A stretch of 45,631 nt of DNA from Polynucleobacter sp. UB-Piko-W3 (GCF_018881635.1 NZ_JACVPY010000005.1:1-45631); one strand, 5' to 3'. Shown: positions 1 through 9,234, counted from the stretch's first letter. Program-made: numbers and translations. The notes: generated by a model from the letters alone, not told the origin.

Positions 1-631
1 TGGTTTTTACTAGAAATGGATGCTGTTTTTCAAAAGCAAATCCCCAATTTAAAACTGGGCGATCATCGTAAGTAATGAGCTTACGTGCTGATTCTGGAAA
101 AATTAAAGGCAAGAGAGCATGAGGATCGGTAGCGCGTACATCTTTGAGAAGATTTGATTCGTAAGAAATTAAAGCGTGATCTGTAGGAGAAAGAATTTCT
201 CGAATAGGTATGGACAATCCTTTGTTGATATCGAAATATAGGCCGCCTCGTTCACACAGAATGCAGTATCTCCAAATATCTACTTTCATGGCACCATATT
301 GGGCGCCAAAATAAACATCTTTAATTGGATGGTTAGCGTAGTACTCGTTCATGTACTGATCCATCGCTTTGCCATCATAAAAATGAAAGTTGAAATCCTG
401 ATTCAGATCCCTGAGGTGACTTAGCCCAGCAGCATGCGTTTTACCAAAATGATTTTGATCCCAAGTTTGATAGACATCATTTGGAATAACGCCATGCCAT
501 TTGCTTAAGCCCTTGCAAGAAATTTCATTCACGGAAACTAAAGGCCATTCACCGCTGATTTTAGCCATGAGCCGTGGCATTCTAAAACGTGAGGAATTTA
601 GCGCTTTAGTGAGAAATGACCTGATTGGCAT
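1..631 (-). CDS. Sugar transferase of the Gly_transf_sug (OCH1-like) type, partial
   Basis: The frame is open from an ATG at 631 to the left window edge, so about 210 N-terminal residues are present and the C-terminus is missing. The central block reads KVDIWRYCILCERGGLYFDIN, which matches the core of bacterial capsule/LPS sugar transferases (pfam04488 type): a basic-acidic-rich helix, then a glycine pair and the hydrophobic-D-x-D metal/nucleotide-sugar site. Here the last position is Asn (DIN), not the usual DxD. A later NWGFAF block followed by HPFL also fits the family. Substrate and acceptor cannot be told. It follows the flippase gene on the same strand after a gap of about 90 bases, so it probably belongs to the same polysaccharide operon. 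The family call is from motif recognition only. Confidence 0.7.
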   Translation of the reverse strand, partial: MPIRSFLTKALNSSRFRMPRLMAKISGEWPLVSVNEISCKGLSKWHGVIPNDVYQTWDQNHFGKTHAAGLSHLRDLNQDFNFHFYDGKAMDQYMNEYYANHPIKDVYFGAQYGAMKVDIWRYCILCERGGLYFDINKGLSIPIREILSPTDHALISYESNLLKDVRATDPHALLPLIFPESARKLITYDDRPVLNWGFAFEKQHPFLVKT

Positions 632-723
632 GAATATTTAGTCTCAAAATTAATGTATTAAATAAACGCTAATTTTATACCCCTAAAAAATTTCTTATGG
701 TATCAGCAATTTGAGTCTATAAA

Positions 724-2019
724 TTACCACATTAACTCCCATTTGGTATTTTGACGTAGAAGTGAGCGTAGTTTAAAGATCATCAAAATGATTAAAGTGA
801 GGTAGGCCAAGATGCTTGAAATGAAAATAGAGTACATGCCAAGAGATTCACTTCCAAGCCATAGAAATAATAATCTGATTGCGCAGGCTGCTAAGACAAT
901 TGGGAGTATTTGAAAATTGGTGCGAGGACCCTGAAAAAACAATTGCATATAGACTGCTAGGCACAAAATAATAGCTTGGCAACCAGCGAGACCATACAAA
1001 ATAGGAGAATCAAGCGTAAATCCAGACCAATAAAAAACAAATACCTCTCCAAAGAGAAGCAATCCAGCCATATACGATAGGCCAATTAAGATAATAATTA
1101 AAAATGCTTTTTTCACATCACCAAATATCCAAGAATTATCCTCTTTCGTCATGCGGTGAATATAGAGCCCAAAATAAGGAAGCAGACCGGCGCTAAAAAT
1201 TCCTACACTCAGTCCAACTAATTTGTTGAGGATAGTGACTGTTGAAACATCATCATTTGATAGTAGCAAGCCAGCATAAAAAATGTCTGGCGCAAGAATT
1301 AAAACAAAGGCCAACTGGTTAACCCATAATAGGGTGCCATTCCTAATTAAGGAGCCCATAGTGGTGAAAATTTCAGAAAACTTTGTCGTGATTAGGCCCC
1401 ACAACTGAATTGGGCTCCATCGATGTAGATATAAAAAGATTATTGCGATGGCAGGAACATAGAGTATTAATAGCAAGTAGTACAGTAAAGCGCTTGAAAT
1501 GATATCTAGGTCTAAAAAATAGATCAACCCAATAACAATGAGCTGGGCTAGCGATCTCGCAAATTCAATGGCACCTACAGCCCCGGAATTTAACATCGCT
1601 AGTAGTGCATTTGCGCAAACAGTTCCTAAAATTGAAAACGTAGAAGCGAAGATAACCCAAGCCACTAAAACAGTTTTTTCAGGAAGGGGGTCTACTTGCA
1701 CAAGCCAATAGATGCCCATGAAAACAATGAGTAGCGTAAGGATTACAGCCATCCCCATTATTCCGGCCATAAAAATTGTTTGTTGCTTAATAAGTTGCTG
1801 TTGAGCGTATTCTTTTCCTAGCCATACCCGCATTGCGGAGAGAAGGCCAAAATCCTGAGAGGTGATGATTACAAAGATTGAAAAGAGCCAGTTCCAAAGG
1901 CTAAAATCATTAATATCAAATAGCCGGCTAAATACATAGACACTCAACAATCCGGAGCACATCTGCAGTATTCGGGCTGCAATATTGATGGCAGAAGGCC
2001 AATGCATTTTTCTTACCAT
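724..2019 (-). CDS. Polysaccharide flippase, Wzx/MOP-type membrane protein
   Basis: The 431-residue product is almost entirely hydrophobic, with about 12 predicted membrane-spanning stretches and short charged loops. The N-terminus (Ile-Asn-Ile-Ala-Ala-Arg, then a long hydrophobic helix and an SRLFDINDFSLWNW block) resembles lipid-linked oligosaccharide flippases of the MOP superfamily, whose first helix is followed by a short periplasmic loop and an F-x-L-W/Y segment. Such proteins move undecaprenyl-linked repeat units across the inner membrane. Neighbours support this: a polymerase-like gene and a methyltransferase lie upstream on the same strand, and a sugar transferase downstream. Start at 2019 keeps a short basic N-tail; a second Met at codon 5 is also possible. 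A general polysaccharide exporter is the main alternative. Confidence 0.72.
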   Translation of the reverse strand: MVRKMHWPSAINIAARILQMCSGLLSVYVFSRLFDINDFSLWNWLFSIFVIITSQDFGLLSAMRVWLGKEYAQQQLIKQQTIFMAGIMGMAVILTLLIVFMGIYWLVQVDPLPEKTVLVAWVIFASTFSILGTVCANALLAMLNSGAVGAIEFARSLAQLIVIGLIYFLDLDIISSALLYYLLLILYVPAIAIIFLYLHRWSPIQLWGLITTKFSEIFTTMGSLIRNGTLLWVNQLAFVLILAPDIFYAGLLLSNDDVSTVTILNKLVGLSVGIFSAGLLPYFGLYIHRMTKEDNSWIFGDVKKAFLIIILIGLSYMAGLLLFGEVFVFYWSGFTLDSPILYGLAGCQAIILCLAVYMQLFFQGPRTNFQILPIVLAACAIRLLFLWLGSESLGMYSIFISSILAYLTLIILMIFKLRSLLRQNTKWELMW

Positions 2020-2101
2020 GTAGCCTTAGATATAGTGAATGATTTGCAACTGTATTTCAAATATAAATTACCAAAATAGTAACTTCAAAGGATCAAATTG
2101 A

Positions 2102-3187
2102 TTAACCTAAAATCCAATCATTCAGCCATTCTAATCGAAGGTAAAGAATTCCAGATAGCACAAGGGCGCCAACCAGTTTGGCTTTATTAGATCCGATATT
2201 TCCAGCCAACAGCACCAGTGGAGCGATATAAAATTCAAACATGCGTGTTTGAATGGTTGGGTTAAATGAGAAGAGCCAAGCTAAGAAAATTGCAAGCGAG
2301 ATGCTGGCCCCAACAATTCTACTTAAGCGATCTTTTTGGAGATTATTACCCCAGCATAGCCAAAGCCCAAGCGCTAGTATTGGGAGATAGCCCAGTGGAA
2401 AAATTTTGACATTAATGTATTCACCGCTAGCATTCATTGCAAGATAGGCGCCAGCACCAGACTTGGTAATATTCAACTGCTGCATCAATTCAAAGCTTGG
2501 AAAGAAGCCGGTATAAATTAGCACCAAAAAACCCACTACAGTAATCGGCAAAACCCACTGACGTTGATTGAGCCATGTAAAAGGGATGAGGCCAATGCTT
2601 GGCGCTGCCTGAGCATGTAATGCAAAATTGCTCACTAGTAAGCTTCCTGCTATCCAATCCTTGTATCGATATAAAAGGAAGATCGCTAAAAAATACCAAG
2701 AGACAGCAAAGCCCGCTCTAAGCTGAGTGAAGTCATATTGAATGTAGGTAAGCGGTATTAAAAGAACGAGCGCTAGAAGGCGTTGCTTGCAGAGTTGATC
2801 AATGACTAACAGTTTGATGGCTACGCCAATACTCGCTAGAAGCATTAAAGACTGCTCATTGCTGAAAAAAGACTTCAAAAAAGATATGGCGAAGTACCAG
2901 CCCCAATCCCTTAATCCTTGGATGGAGAGCCCGCATTCTCTAATAGAGCAAATGGATTGGGCAATTTGAATGTAGGCCGCATCATCTCTAGATAAGGGTA
3001 GTGGGCGTAAGAATGTAAAGCCAATTAACCCCAAGCCGAATGCCCAAAACACTGCGCGATCTAAGCCAGGTTTTTGGTAGGCAATGTAAGTACTGGAAAG
3101 TGCTGCAAAGATAATAAAAGCAAAGCAAAAAATACTGTAAAAATGAGCCGAAAGGGCCGTAGGAAAAATGATATTGATATCAGGCAT
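2102..3187 (-). CDS. EpsG/Wzy-like polysaccharide polymerase, integral membrane protein
   Basis: The 361-residue product has about 10 hydrophobic segments. Around residues 145-200 it carries a segment with QLRAGFAVSWYFLAIFLLYR followed by a HAQAAPS turn. This is the arrangement of EpsG-family proteins (pfam14897), where an LR-x-G helix is followed by a longer-than-average cytoplasmic stretch and a His-x-x-Ala/Ser turn. EpsG and related Wzy proteins are thought to polymerise exopolysaccharide or O-antigen repeat units at the periplasmic face. The position next to a Wzx-like flippase fits a Wzx/Wzy pathway. Sequence conservation in this class is low, so assignment rests on topology plus these motifs. 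Confidence 0.62.
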   Translation of the reverse strand: MPDINIIFPTALSAHFYSIFCFAFIIFAALSSTYIAYQKPGLDRAVFWAFGLGLIGFTFLRPLPLSRDDAAYIQIAQSICSIRECGLSIQGLRDWGWYFAISFLKSFFSNEQSLMLLASIGVAIKLLVIDQLCKQRLLALVLLIPLTYIQYDFTQLRAGFAVSWYFLAIFLLYRYKDWIAGSLLVSNFALHAQAAPSIGLIPFTWLNQRQWVLPITVVGFLVLIYTGFFPSFELMQQLNITKSGAGAYLAMNASGEYINVKIFPLGYLPILALGLWLCWGNNLQKDRLSRIVGASISLAIFLAWLFSFNPTIQTRMFEFYIAPLVLLAGNIGSNKAKLVGALVLSGILYLRLEWLNDWILG

Positions 3188-3280
3188 TTAGCGAGATTTT
3201 CTCATATTTTCCCATTATTTGGCTCATTGAAAGGCCTGGCCAAATAAATTAATCAACTGACCTTAATAGCTTGAAAATCG

Positions 3281-4012
3281 CTAAGCTCTAGTTTTCTTGA
3301 GGATCACCACTAGATTATCTGAGCAATAATTTCGTTTTTTATAAAACACCAAATATATAAAGCCATTAATTATTTTTTTGAAAATAATGGAGACCACTTT
3401 TCGTAGAGTTTTGCTTAAAGATTTCTCGAGCAGTGGTTCGCGCTCACCGCGGCAGGTTATAAGATCCAAAGATGCTTGACTTGCAAAAAACTTGATCTTT
3501 TCAGAGCCAATCGCGGTGACATGAGTTACATCACCGTTTTGATTTGCAAGTCCAAAGGGTGAATCACCATTTGGAAAGCGCAATAAACAAATACCATCTT
3601 GTTTTAAAACCCTTTTGATTTGGGTCAGAAAGAAAATAATCTTATCTTGGGGAATGTGTTCGAGAACATCAAAAGCAACCACTAAATCAAATTGCTCATC
3701 TGCTAGTTCAAGCAAATTTTCAGAGAGGACCGCATGAAATCCCTTTTCTTTAGCAATCTGGACCAGCAGAGGATTAATCTCTGTGCCGGTAATATTCCAC
3801 CCAAGATCTACGCAGTATTGCAAAAACTTGCCGTTTCCAAAACCAATCTCGAGGATCTGAAGAGGAGGACTTCCATCCTCTATTGGCAAGCTCTTGAGTT
3901 CTGAATCAAAATAACGCTTATCGAATGCGCTTAGTTGAGCAAAATTATCAATGCTCCATTCTTTCCAGTTTAGGTAATCGCTATTAGAGTTATCTTCCGA
4001 AATAAGGGGCAT
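3281..4012 (-). CDS. Class I SAM-dependent methyltransferase
   Basis: The 243-residue product shows the Rossmann-type SAM-binding motif LEIGFGNGKFL at about residues 54-64, an acidic post-II position (GTEINP), and the motif IV/V block DLVVAFDVLEHIPQDK typical of Methyltransf_11/23 enzymes. The C-terminal 40 residues are basic and partly hydrophobic, suggesting membrane association. It is the first gene of the minus-strand polysaccharide set and probably O- or N-methylates a sugar or chain end, but the acceptor is not visible. The start at 4012 is the first ATG; the 210-base gap to the divergent decarboxylase gene presumably holds promoters for both. Confidence 0.75.
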   Translation of the reverse strand: MPLISEDNSNSDYLNWKEWSIDNFAQLSAFDKRYFDSELKSLPIEDGSPPLQILEIGFGNGKFLQYCVDLGWNITGTEINPLLVQIAKEKGFHAVLSENLLELADEQFDLVVAFDVLEHIPQDKIIFFLTQIKRVLKQDGICLLRFPNGDSPFGLANQNGDVTHVTAIGSEKIKFFASQASLDLITCRGEREPLLEKSLSKTLRKVVSIIFKKIINGFIYLVFYKKRNYCSDNLVVILKKTRA

Positions 4013-4222
4013 GGATTTTAATTATTTATTAAACCAATAAAGAATTTCATATTTACTTTATCAGGTTTGCGGTCAAAAATGTATGGGTAAAAGCCTGAGA
4101 GATACGATCTTCTTATGCTAATTACCCGGCTATAATAATAGAATAGCTAGCTTTTCTTCTTTCAGAATTTCAATAATGATTGATATTTAATTAATTCAAT
4201 AGTTGGATTGTGACTACGATAT

Positions 4223-5176
4223 ATGAATAATGCCGACCGTTACAACAAAATCCTCATCACTGGTGGCGCTGGTTTCTTAGGCTCTCATCTAACTGAGAAG
4301 CTTCTCAAAGAAGGTAATGATGTTTTGGTGGTAGATAACTATTTCACTGGCACAAAAGAGAACTTAGCGCATTTATTGCCTAATCCCCGTTTAGAGCTCA
4401 TGCGCCATGATGTGACTTTCCCGCTTTATGTAGAAACCAATCAGATCTATAACTTGGCTTGCCCAGCCTCCCCGGTGCACTATCAATATGATCCAGTGCA
4501 AACTACCAAGACCAGTGTGCATGGCGCCATCAATATGCTCGGCCTTGCTAAAAGAACCCGGGCTCGCATTCTGCAAGCCTCTACGAGCGAAGTGTATGGT
4601 GATCCAGAGGTCCATCCTCAGCCAGAGGAGTATTGGGGCAAAGTAAACCCAATTGGCATTCGCTCATGCTATGACGAAGGTAAGCGCTGCGCTGAAACCC
4701 TCTTTTTTGATTACAACCGTCAGCACAACTTAGATATCAAAGTCGTGCGTATCTTTAATACCTATGGCCCCCGTATGCACCCCAATGATGGCCGGGTTGT
4801 GAGTAACTTCATTGTTCAGGCTTTACAAGGCAAAGACATCACCATTTATGGCGATGGCCAGCAGACCCGAAGCTTTTGCTATGTCGATGACTTAATTGAT
4901 GCCATGGTGAAGATGATGAACTCAGAGCAAGGATTTACGGGCCCAGTTAATATTGGCAACCCTGGTGAGTTCACCATGCTCCAATTAGCAGAAACTGTGC
5001 TCAAGCTTTCCGGTAGTAAATCAAAAATCATTCATCAGCCATTACCTTCCGATGATCCGAAGCAGCGTCAACCCAATATCGAGCTAGCTAAGGCAAAACT
5101 GGGATGGCAGCCTAAGGTTAATCTAGAGGATGGCCTGAAAGAGACGATTGCTTACTTTAGGAAGGTCGTAGCTTAA
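4223..5176 (+). CDS. uxs: UDP-glucuronate decarboxylase (UDP-xylose synthase)
   Basis: The enzyme converts UDP-glucuronic acid to UDP-xylose with NAD+. The 317-residue product has the Rossmann glycine motif GGAGFLG at residues 14-20, the family-specific block [12 protein letters not shown] at 77-88, and catalytic Thr121, Glu123 (TSEVYG), Tyr150 and Lys154 in SCYDEGKR. The last differs from ordinary YxxxK SDR enzymes in the way typical of UXS. Length matches bacterial UXS proteins. The UDP-glucose dehydrogenase needed for its substrate is not in this window. It is divergent from the flippase/polymerase set and only one base upstream of trmB, so the two genes are likely co-transcribed by position rather than by function. 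Confidence 0.92.
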   Translation: MNNADRYNKILITGGAGFLGSHLTEKLLKEGNDVLVVDNYFTGTKENLAHLLPNPRLELMRHDVTFPLYVETNQIYNLACPASPVHYQYDPVQTTKTSVHGAINMLGLAKRTRARILQASTSEVYGDPEVHPQPEEYWGKVNPIGIRSCYDEGKRCAETLFFDYNRQHNLDIKVVRIFNTYGPRMHPNDGRVVSNFIVQALQGKDITIYGDGQQTRSFCYVDDLIDAMVKMMNSEQGFTGPVNIGNPGEFTMLQLAETVLKLSGSKSKIIHQPLPSDDPKQRQPNIELAKAKLGWQPKVNLEDGLKETIAYFRKVVA

Positions 5177-5177
5177 G

Positions 5178-5984
5178 TTGACGCAGCAAGAATCACAAGC
5201 AACAGAAAAACGTTTTGACCGTATTCGTTCTTTTGTTCTGCGAGCTGGCAGAACAACTGTAGGGCAGCAACGCGCTATAGATGAGTTGGGCCCTCAGTTT
5301 CTACTACCTTTTCAAGATGCACCACTAGATTTAATTACTGCATTTCAGGGATCTACCAAGTCAAAGATTCTGGAAATTGGATTTGGGATGGGCGAGACAA
5401 CCGCTAAGATTGCAGCTCTTCGAACGCAAGATGATTTTCTGGCAATCGAGGTTCATACCCCAGGTGTAGGAGCGCTTCTGAAGCTCATTGGTGAAAATCA
5501 GCTCACTAATTTGCGTCTCATACGTCATGATGCCGTTGAGGTCTTAGAAAAAATGATTCCTCCAAATTCTTTGGATGGCATTCATATTTATTTTGCCGAC
5601 CCTTGGCATAAAAAGCGCCACCATAAGCGCCGCCTGATTCAGACACCATTTGTGGAATTATTAGTCACCAAATTAAAGCCAGGAGCTTATTTACATCTAG
5701 CAACCGATTGGCATAACTATGCAGAGCAGATGATCTTGGTCTTGAATGCCCAGACTGCTTTGCAAAATACTTCTACCAATAAAGTCAAAGTAGAAACTTT
5801 TACTAAGGAAGATGCGGCCAAACCAGATGAAATTGCCAATGAATTTAAGCCCTCTCTTGAGCAGCTGGGTTCGGAGCATCTGGGCTATGTTGAAAGACCG
5901 TCTTATCGGCCTATTACCAAGTTTGAGACACGTGGCATCAAGCTAGGACACGGTGTTTGGGATTTGGTCTACCGGAAAAAGTAA
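5178..5984 (+). CDS. trmB: tRNA (guanine-N7-)-methyltransferase
   Basis: The enzyme makes m7G46 in the tRNA variable loop. Visible are the N-terminal [11 protein letters not shown] block (residues 15-25), the SAM motif EIGFGMGET (66-74), [10 protein letters not shown] (91-100), the hallmark [13 protein letters not shown] (140-152) and the C-terminal [16 protein letters not shown] (248-263). No ATG or GTG lies upstream of the conserved N-terminal block, so TTG at 5178, one base after the uxs stop and about 12 bases after an AGGAAGG site inside uxs (5159-5165), is the best start. Compared from memory with E. coli TrmB, there is an extra segment of roughly 30 charged residues at about 192-236, just before the conserved C-terminus. 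Confidence 0.95.
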   Translation: MTQQESQATEKRFDRIRSFVLRAGRTTVGQQRAIDELGPQFLLPFQDAPLDLITAFQGSTKSKILEIGFGMGETTAKIAALRTQDDFLAIEVHTPGVGALLKLIGENQLTNLRLIRHDAVEVLEKMIPPNSLDGIHIYFADPWHKKRHHKRRLIQTPFVELLVTKLKPGAYLHLATDWHNYAEQMILVLNAQTALQNTSTNKVKVETFTKEDAAKPDEIANEFKPSLEQLGSEHLGYVERPSYRPITKFETRGIKLGHGVWDLVYRKK

Positions 5985-6011
5985 ACCCGCACGTAATGTA
6001 CGCTAAAGGCT

Positions 6012-6524
6012 TTAACTTGTCTTGGTCTCCGCGCTACGTAATGTTTGAGCGAGCAGATCAAGAACACCATTCACATACTTGTGGCCATCAGTACCGCCAA
6101 AGGTTTTAGCTAGCTCTACTGCTTCATTGATGGCAACCTTGTAAGGCACAGAAAGATCTACGGCTAATTCATAAGTGCCAATTAAGAGCGCAGCATGCTC
6201 TACAGGAGAGAGTTCATTGATTGGGCGATCCAGTGCTGGTGTGATGAGCGCTTCTAATTCATCTGTACGCTCTAAGACGCCTTCAAAGATGCCCTGAAAT
6301 AAATCTTGCTGGCAGCGACGAAATGCTGGATCTTCAGCTAATTGTTTTGCAATAGCTGCACTATTTGGCAAGCTACCTGCGCGGCGCACTACAAGACTTT
6401 GATATACCCCTTGCAAAGCGTATTCACGAGCACGACGACGCGGGGTCAATGAGCGCTTAGGGGCTGCTGACTTCGCTTCTTTTGTGGCTGCAGGGCTAGA
6501 AGAGTTAAGACTGGAGTTCGGCAT
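6012..6524 (-). CDS. nusB: Transcription antitermination factor NusB
   Basis: NusB binds boxA RNA with S10 (NusE) in rRNA antitermination. The 170-residue product has a basic, disordered N-terminal extension (residues 1-26), then RRRAREYALQGVYQ, a helical middle, ELSPVEHAALLIGTYEL and VPYKVAINEAVELAKTFG followed by KYVNGVLDLL, all NusB hallmarks. It is last in a minus-strand ribB/X-ribH-nusB operon, eight bases after ribH, an arrangement common in proteobacteria. It converges with trmB over a 27-base gap. Confidence 0.95.
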   Translation of the reverse strand: MPNSSLNSSSPAATKEAKSAAPKRSLTPRRRAREYALQGVYQSLVVRRAGSLPNSAAIAKQLAEDPAFRRCQQDLFQGIFEGVLERTDELEALITPALDRPINELSPVEHAALLIGTYELAVDLSVPYKVAINEAVELAKTFGGTDGHKYVNGVLDLLAQTLRSAETKTS

Positions 6525-6532
6525 GAGAATAA

Positions 6533-7048
6533 TTACTCTTCTTCGCTAGGATTGATTTCGATATCAATATCAGGGGTGAGCGCTAAAGCCAGGTTAGCCA
6601 TTTCTACTACTGTTCTAGCACAATCTGCGCCTTTTACTTTCACGCGAGCTTGCGCTTGCTCATCGGTATCGCATGTCAAAACACCATTTGCAATTGGTAG
6701 ACCTGAGTCAATAGAGATACGAGTAATACCTGCAGCAGATTCATTTGAGACGAGCTCAAAGTGATAGGTTTCACCACGGATCACGGCACCTAAAGCAACT
6801 AAGCCATCAAACTCGCCAGTCTCAACGAGTTTTTGTAGAGCAAATGGGATCTCTAGGGCGCCAGGTACAGTAACCAATTTGATATCAGCCTGCGCAACAC
6901 CCAAAGTAATAAGTTCCTCAATACAAGCATTGGTGAGGGCCACACAATGATCTTCATTAAAGCGTGCTTGCACGATACCAATCCGAAGATCTTGACCATT
7001 GTGGTCTGCTTCCAGTACGCCTACAAAGTCATTATTAGAGCTGGTCAT
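6533..7048 (-). CDS. ribH: 6,7-dimethyl-8-ribityllumazine synthase
   Basis: RibH joins the RibD pathway product with 3,4-dihydroxy-2-butanone 4-phosphate to form lumazine, the penultimate riboflavin step. The 171-residue protein shows [11 protein letters not shown] near the N-terminus, [14 protein letters not shown], and [19 protein letters not shown] with the catalytic-loop His, then a PIANGVLT segment; all are standard. The acidic tail (EINPSEEE) is short and likely disordered. It lies between ribB/X (31 bases upstream) and nusB (8 bases downstream). Confidence 0.96.
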   Translation of the reverse strand: MTSSNNDFVGVLEADHNGQDLRIGIVQARFNEDHCVALTNACIEELITLGVAQADIKLVTVPGALEIPFALQKLVETGEFDGLVALGAVIRGETYHFELVSNESAAGITRISIDSGLPIANGVLTCDTDEQAQARVKVKGADCARTVVEMANLALALTPDIDIEINPSEEE

Positions 7049-7079
7049 GATATTTTTTCTAGATGAATTGCTAAAGAGT

Positions 7080-8219
7080 TTATGGGGTAGCAGGTTTATA
7101 AGGTTGGTAGCCTGTCACTTCTAACTTATAACCAGATAGATTTGGAACTGGGCTTGGCTTAGAAAGCAAACGCATTTTGCCAACACCAATATCTTTCAGA
7201 ATCTGGGCACCAATACCATAGCTTCTGAAATCCGTTTTACGCGCTAATGGCTTTTTTACTTCATCTTGGGATTGATTGAGCTTCTGAAACTGAGCTAACC
7301 AATCTTGATCATTCGGTGCTGCGATACCTGAAGCATTCAGTAGAACTGCAACGCCTACTGGAGCAGCTGCAATCTCTTTGAGTGCTTGCGCAAGTGGCCA
7401 TGAGTGATTACTAACCTGTGAGTCCAAGAAATCCAATACTGTTACCGGTTCATGTACGCGCACTAATGTCTCTTGGTCTTCAGAGGGTTTGCCATGCACT
7501 AATGCGATATGCACACATGAGCTTGGAGTATCGCGATAAATAATGCCTGCGAACTTGCCCCAGGGGGTAATAAATTCACGGGTACCTTCGCGCACTACGA
7601 TACTTTCGTTTTGACTACGGTATTTAATTAAGTCAGCAATGCTGCCGATCTTGAGTTGATGCTCTTTGGCAAAACTGAGAAGATCTGGTAGGCGAGCCAT
7701 ACTACCGTCATCTTTCATGATTTCGCAAATCACAGACGTTGGTGAGCATCCAGCTAGTGCAGCAAGATCGCAACCTGCTTCAGTATGACCAGAACGAATT
7801 AATACGCCACCGGGTTGAGCCATCAAAGGAAAGATGTGGCCCGGTTGCACTAAATCGCTTGGCTTAGCGTTAGGAGCAACAGCAGTTTTAATAGTTAAGG
7901 CGCGGTCAGCAGCAGAGATACCAGTAGTGACTCCGCTAGCAGCTTCAATTGAGACTGTGAAATTGGTACCCATCGAGGTGCCGTTATCGCGCACCATGAG
8001 TGGCAGATTTAATTGCTGACAGCGCTCGCGCGTTAGGGTGAGGCAAATAAGACCACGACCATGCTTTGCCATGAAGTTCACTGCCTCAGCAGTAACGTGA
8101 TCTGCTGCTAGAACGAGATCCCCCTCATTTTCACGATCTTCTTCGTCAACGAGAACAACCATCTTGCCGGCGCGCAGGTCGGCAATAATTTCTTCTGTGG
8201 AGGCGAGAGTGTTTTGCAT
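7080..8219 (-). CDS. ribB: 3,4-dihydroxy-2-butanone 4-phosphate synthase with degenerate GTP cyclohydrolase II domain
   Basis: Residues 1-203 form a complete RibB domain that makes dihydroxybutanone phosphate from ribulose 5-phosphate: [11 protein letters not shown] at 25-35, [13 protein letters not shown] at 81-93 and [11 protein letters not shown] at 143-153. Residues 205-379 align with GTP cyclohydrolase II, keeping LVRVHEP near 252 and [21 protein letters not shown] at 332-352. The segment where RibA enzymes carry three zinc-binding cysteines reads [18 protein letters not shown] and has none. The second half therefore probably lacks cyclohydrolase activity, as in the RibBX variants known from proteobacteria; a separate ribA is expected elsewhere. 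It heads the ribB/X-ribH-nusB operon. No FMN riboswitch could be recognised in the 120 bases upstream. Confidence 0.93.
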   Translation of the reverse strand: MQNTLASTEEIIADLRAGKMVVLVDEEDRENEGDLVLAADHVTAEAVNFMAKHGRGLICLTLTRERCQQLNLPLMVRDNGTSMGTNFTVSIEAASGVTTGISAADRALTIKTAVAPNAKPSDLVQPGHIFPLMAQPGGVLIRSGHTEAGCDLAALAGCSPTSVICEIMKDDGSMARLPDLLSFAKEHQLKIGSIADLIKYRSQNESIVVREGTREFITPWGKFAGIIYRDTPSSCVHIALVHGKPSEDQETLVRVHEPVTVLDFLDSQVSNHSWPLAQALKEIAAAPVGVAVLLNASGIAAPNDQDWLAQFQKLNQSQDEVKKPLARKTDFRSYGIGAQILKDIGVGKMRLLSKPSPVPNLSGYKLEVTGYQPYKPATP

Positions 8220-8342
8220 AGCCCACTATTTTAAGCTGAGCAGACAATTACTGTGAGCTACTACAAGAATATGGCAACTTTCGGACAGGAGGAGTGCGCA
8301 TAAGGTCTTTTAAGGGCTCGCAGACCCCCTGAAAATGCTTCT

Positions 8343-8684
8343 ATGCCCCAGCTACGCCAAGTTACCTATAAATACCTGTCAGATCATCAAATTGATGCTT
8401 CTCAAGGCTTTGTTTTATTAGAGGTCATCGTGGCGATGAGTCTGATCTTGGGTTCATGGATGGCTTTGGTCGGCACTTATCAAAACTTAGCCTTGCGCAC
8501 TGCTGAAACAGAAAGCAAAAGAGTCCAGCTCAGAAGGGAGTTTGATGCTTTTGAAGTGAGTGAACAGGCCCGGGCAAGTGTCAGCACAAATACTAAAGGT
8601 CAAAACTATGAATCTTCTCGAGTGTCTCATCGCCATCGCACTCAGCATGCTACTGCTCAACCCCCTTCTAAAAACAAGCGCTGA
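8343..8684 (+). CDS. PilV-like minor pilin/pseudopilin
   Basis: The 113-residue product has a leader of about 22 residues and then SQGFVLLEVIVAMSLIL, a type IV prepilin signal: cleavage after Gly, mature Phe1 and Glu5, then a hydrophobic helix. The following TESKRVQLRREFDAFE stretch matches the amphipathic continuation of the pilin N-terminal helix. The last 40 residues (rich in Ser, His, Arg, Gln) are low-complexity and overlap the next gene in another frame by 77 bases, so the natural C-terminus may be very short or the gene may be frameshifted near 8600. It is first in a four-gene minor-pilin block and is divergent from ribB/X. Confidence 0.65.
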   Translation: MPQLRQVTYKYLSDHQIDASQGFVLLEVIVAMSLILGSWMALVGTYQNLALRTAETESKRVQLRREFDAFEVSEQARASVSTNTKGQNYESSRVSHRHRTQHATAQPPSKNKR

Positions 8685-9234
8685 TTTGGCAGCTAAACAA
8701 ATCGAATATGAAAAGAGACAATCACTCACTGCCGAGGCTGAGCGTGCATTTGAGCTCATTGGGCGCGCAATCAGAATGGCAGGATACCGCAATATCCATT
8801 CTACAGCGCGACGCAAGCAAGAAGACCAATGGATTCAAGTTTATAAAAAATCAGGATATCGAGGATCTGATTCTTTAACTGTTCAGCATGAGATTTCTGC
8901 TGCAATGGATTTTGATTGTATCGGTAATGCACTCAGTAAAGAGCGCAGTAAACACGGTTTAGCACGCCAAGGGTTTTTAGTAGATAGACAGGCTGGGATT
9001 GCTAAAGGCGCAAAAGTAAATGGTGGATCCCTGATTTGTCAATCACTTGACCGGCAAGGCCGTCTGCAAAACACGACTTTGATGAACGGTGTGAGCTACT
9101 TAGCAATCGAAGAGATGGCTACCCCAGAAAAAATACCTGCACAAAAACTCTTTAAGGTGAGATTGCAGATGACCGACGGAGCCCTATTAAACATAGATCT
9201 AGAGCGTATATTTAGCACTAGGAATCTGCCATGA
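8608..9234 (+). CDS. PilW-like minor pilin, unusual processing site
   Basis: The 208-residue product starts MNLLECLIAIALSMLLLNP, which looks like a mature type IV pilin N-terminus with Glu at position 5, followed by ERAFELIGRAIRMAGYRN, the segment typical of PilW/PulJ-like minor pilins. ATG 8608 with AAAGGT just upstream is preferred. A GTG at 8560 would add 16 residues, but the residue before the Met-Asn-Leu-Leu-Glu motif is then Thr, not the Gly needed by prepilin peptidase. So either the pilin has no leader or it is not processed normally. Its end overlaps the next start by four bases (ATGA at 9231). Confidence 0.6.
   Translation: MNLLECLIAIALSMLLLNPLLKTSADLAAKQIEYEKRQSLTAEAERAFELIGRAIRMAGYRNIHSTARRKQEDQWIQVYKKSGYRGSDSLTVQHEISAAMDFDCIGNALSKERSKHGLARQGFLVDRQAGIAKGAKVNGGSLICQSLDRQGRLQNTTLMNGVSYLAIEEMATPEKIPAQKLFKVRLQMTDGALLNIDLERIFSTRNLP

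Noticed and set aside
8220..8342. FMN riboswitch upstream of ribB/X
   Set aside because: The conserved RFN-element segments could not be recognised and the gap is only about 120 bases.
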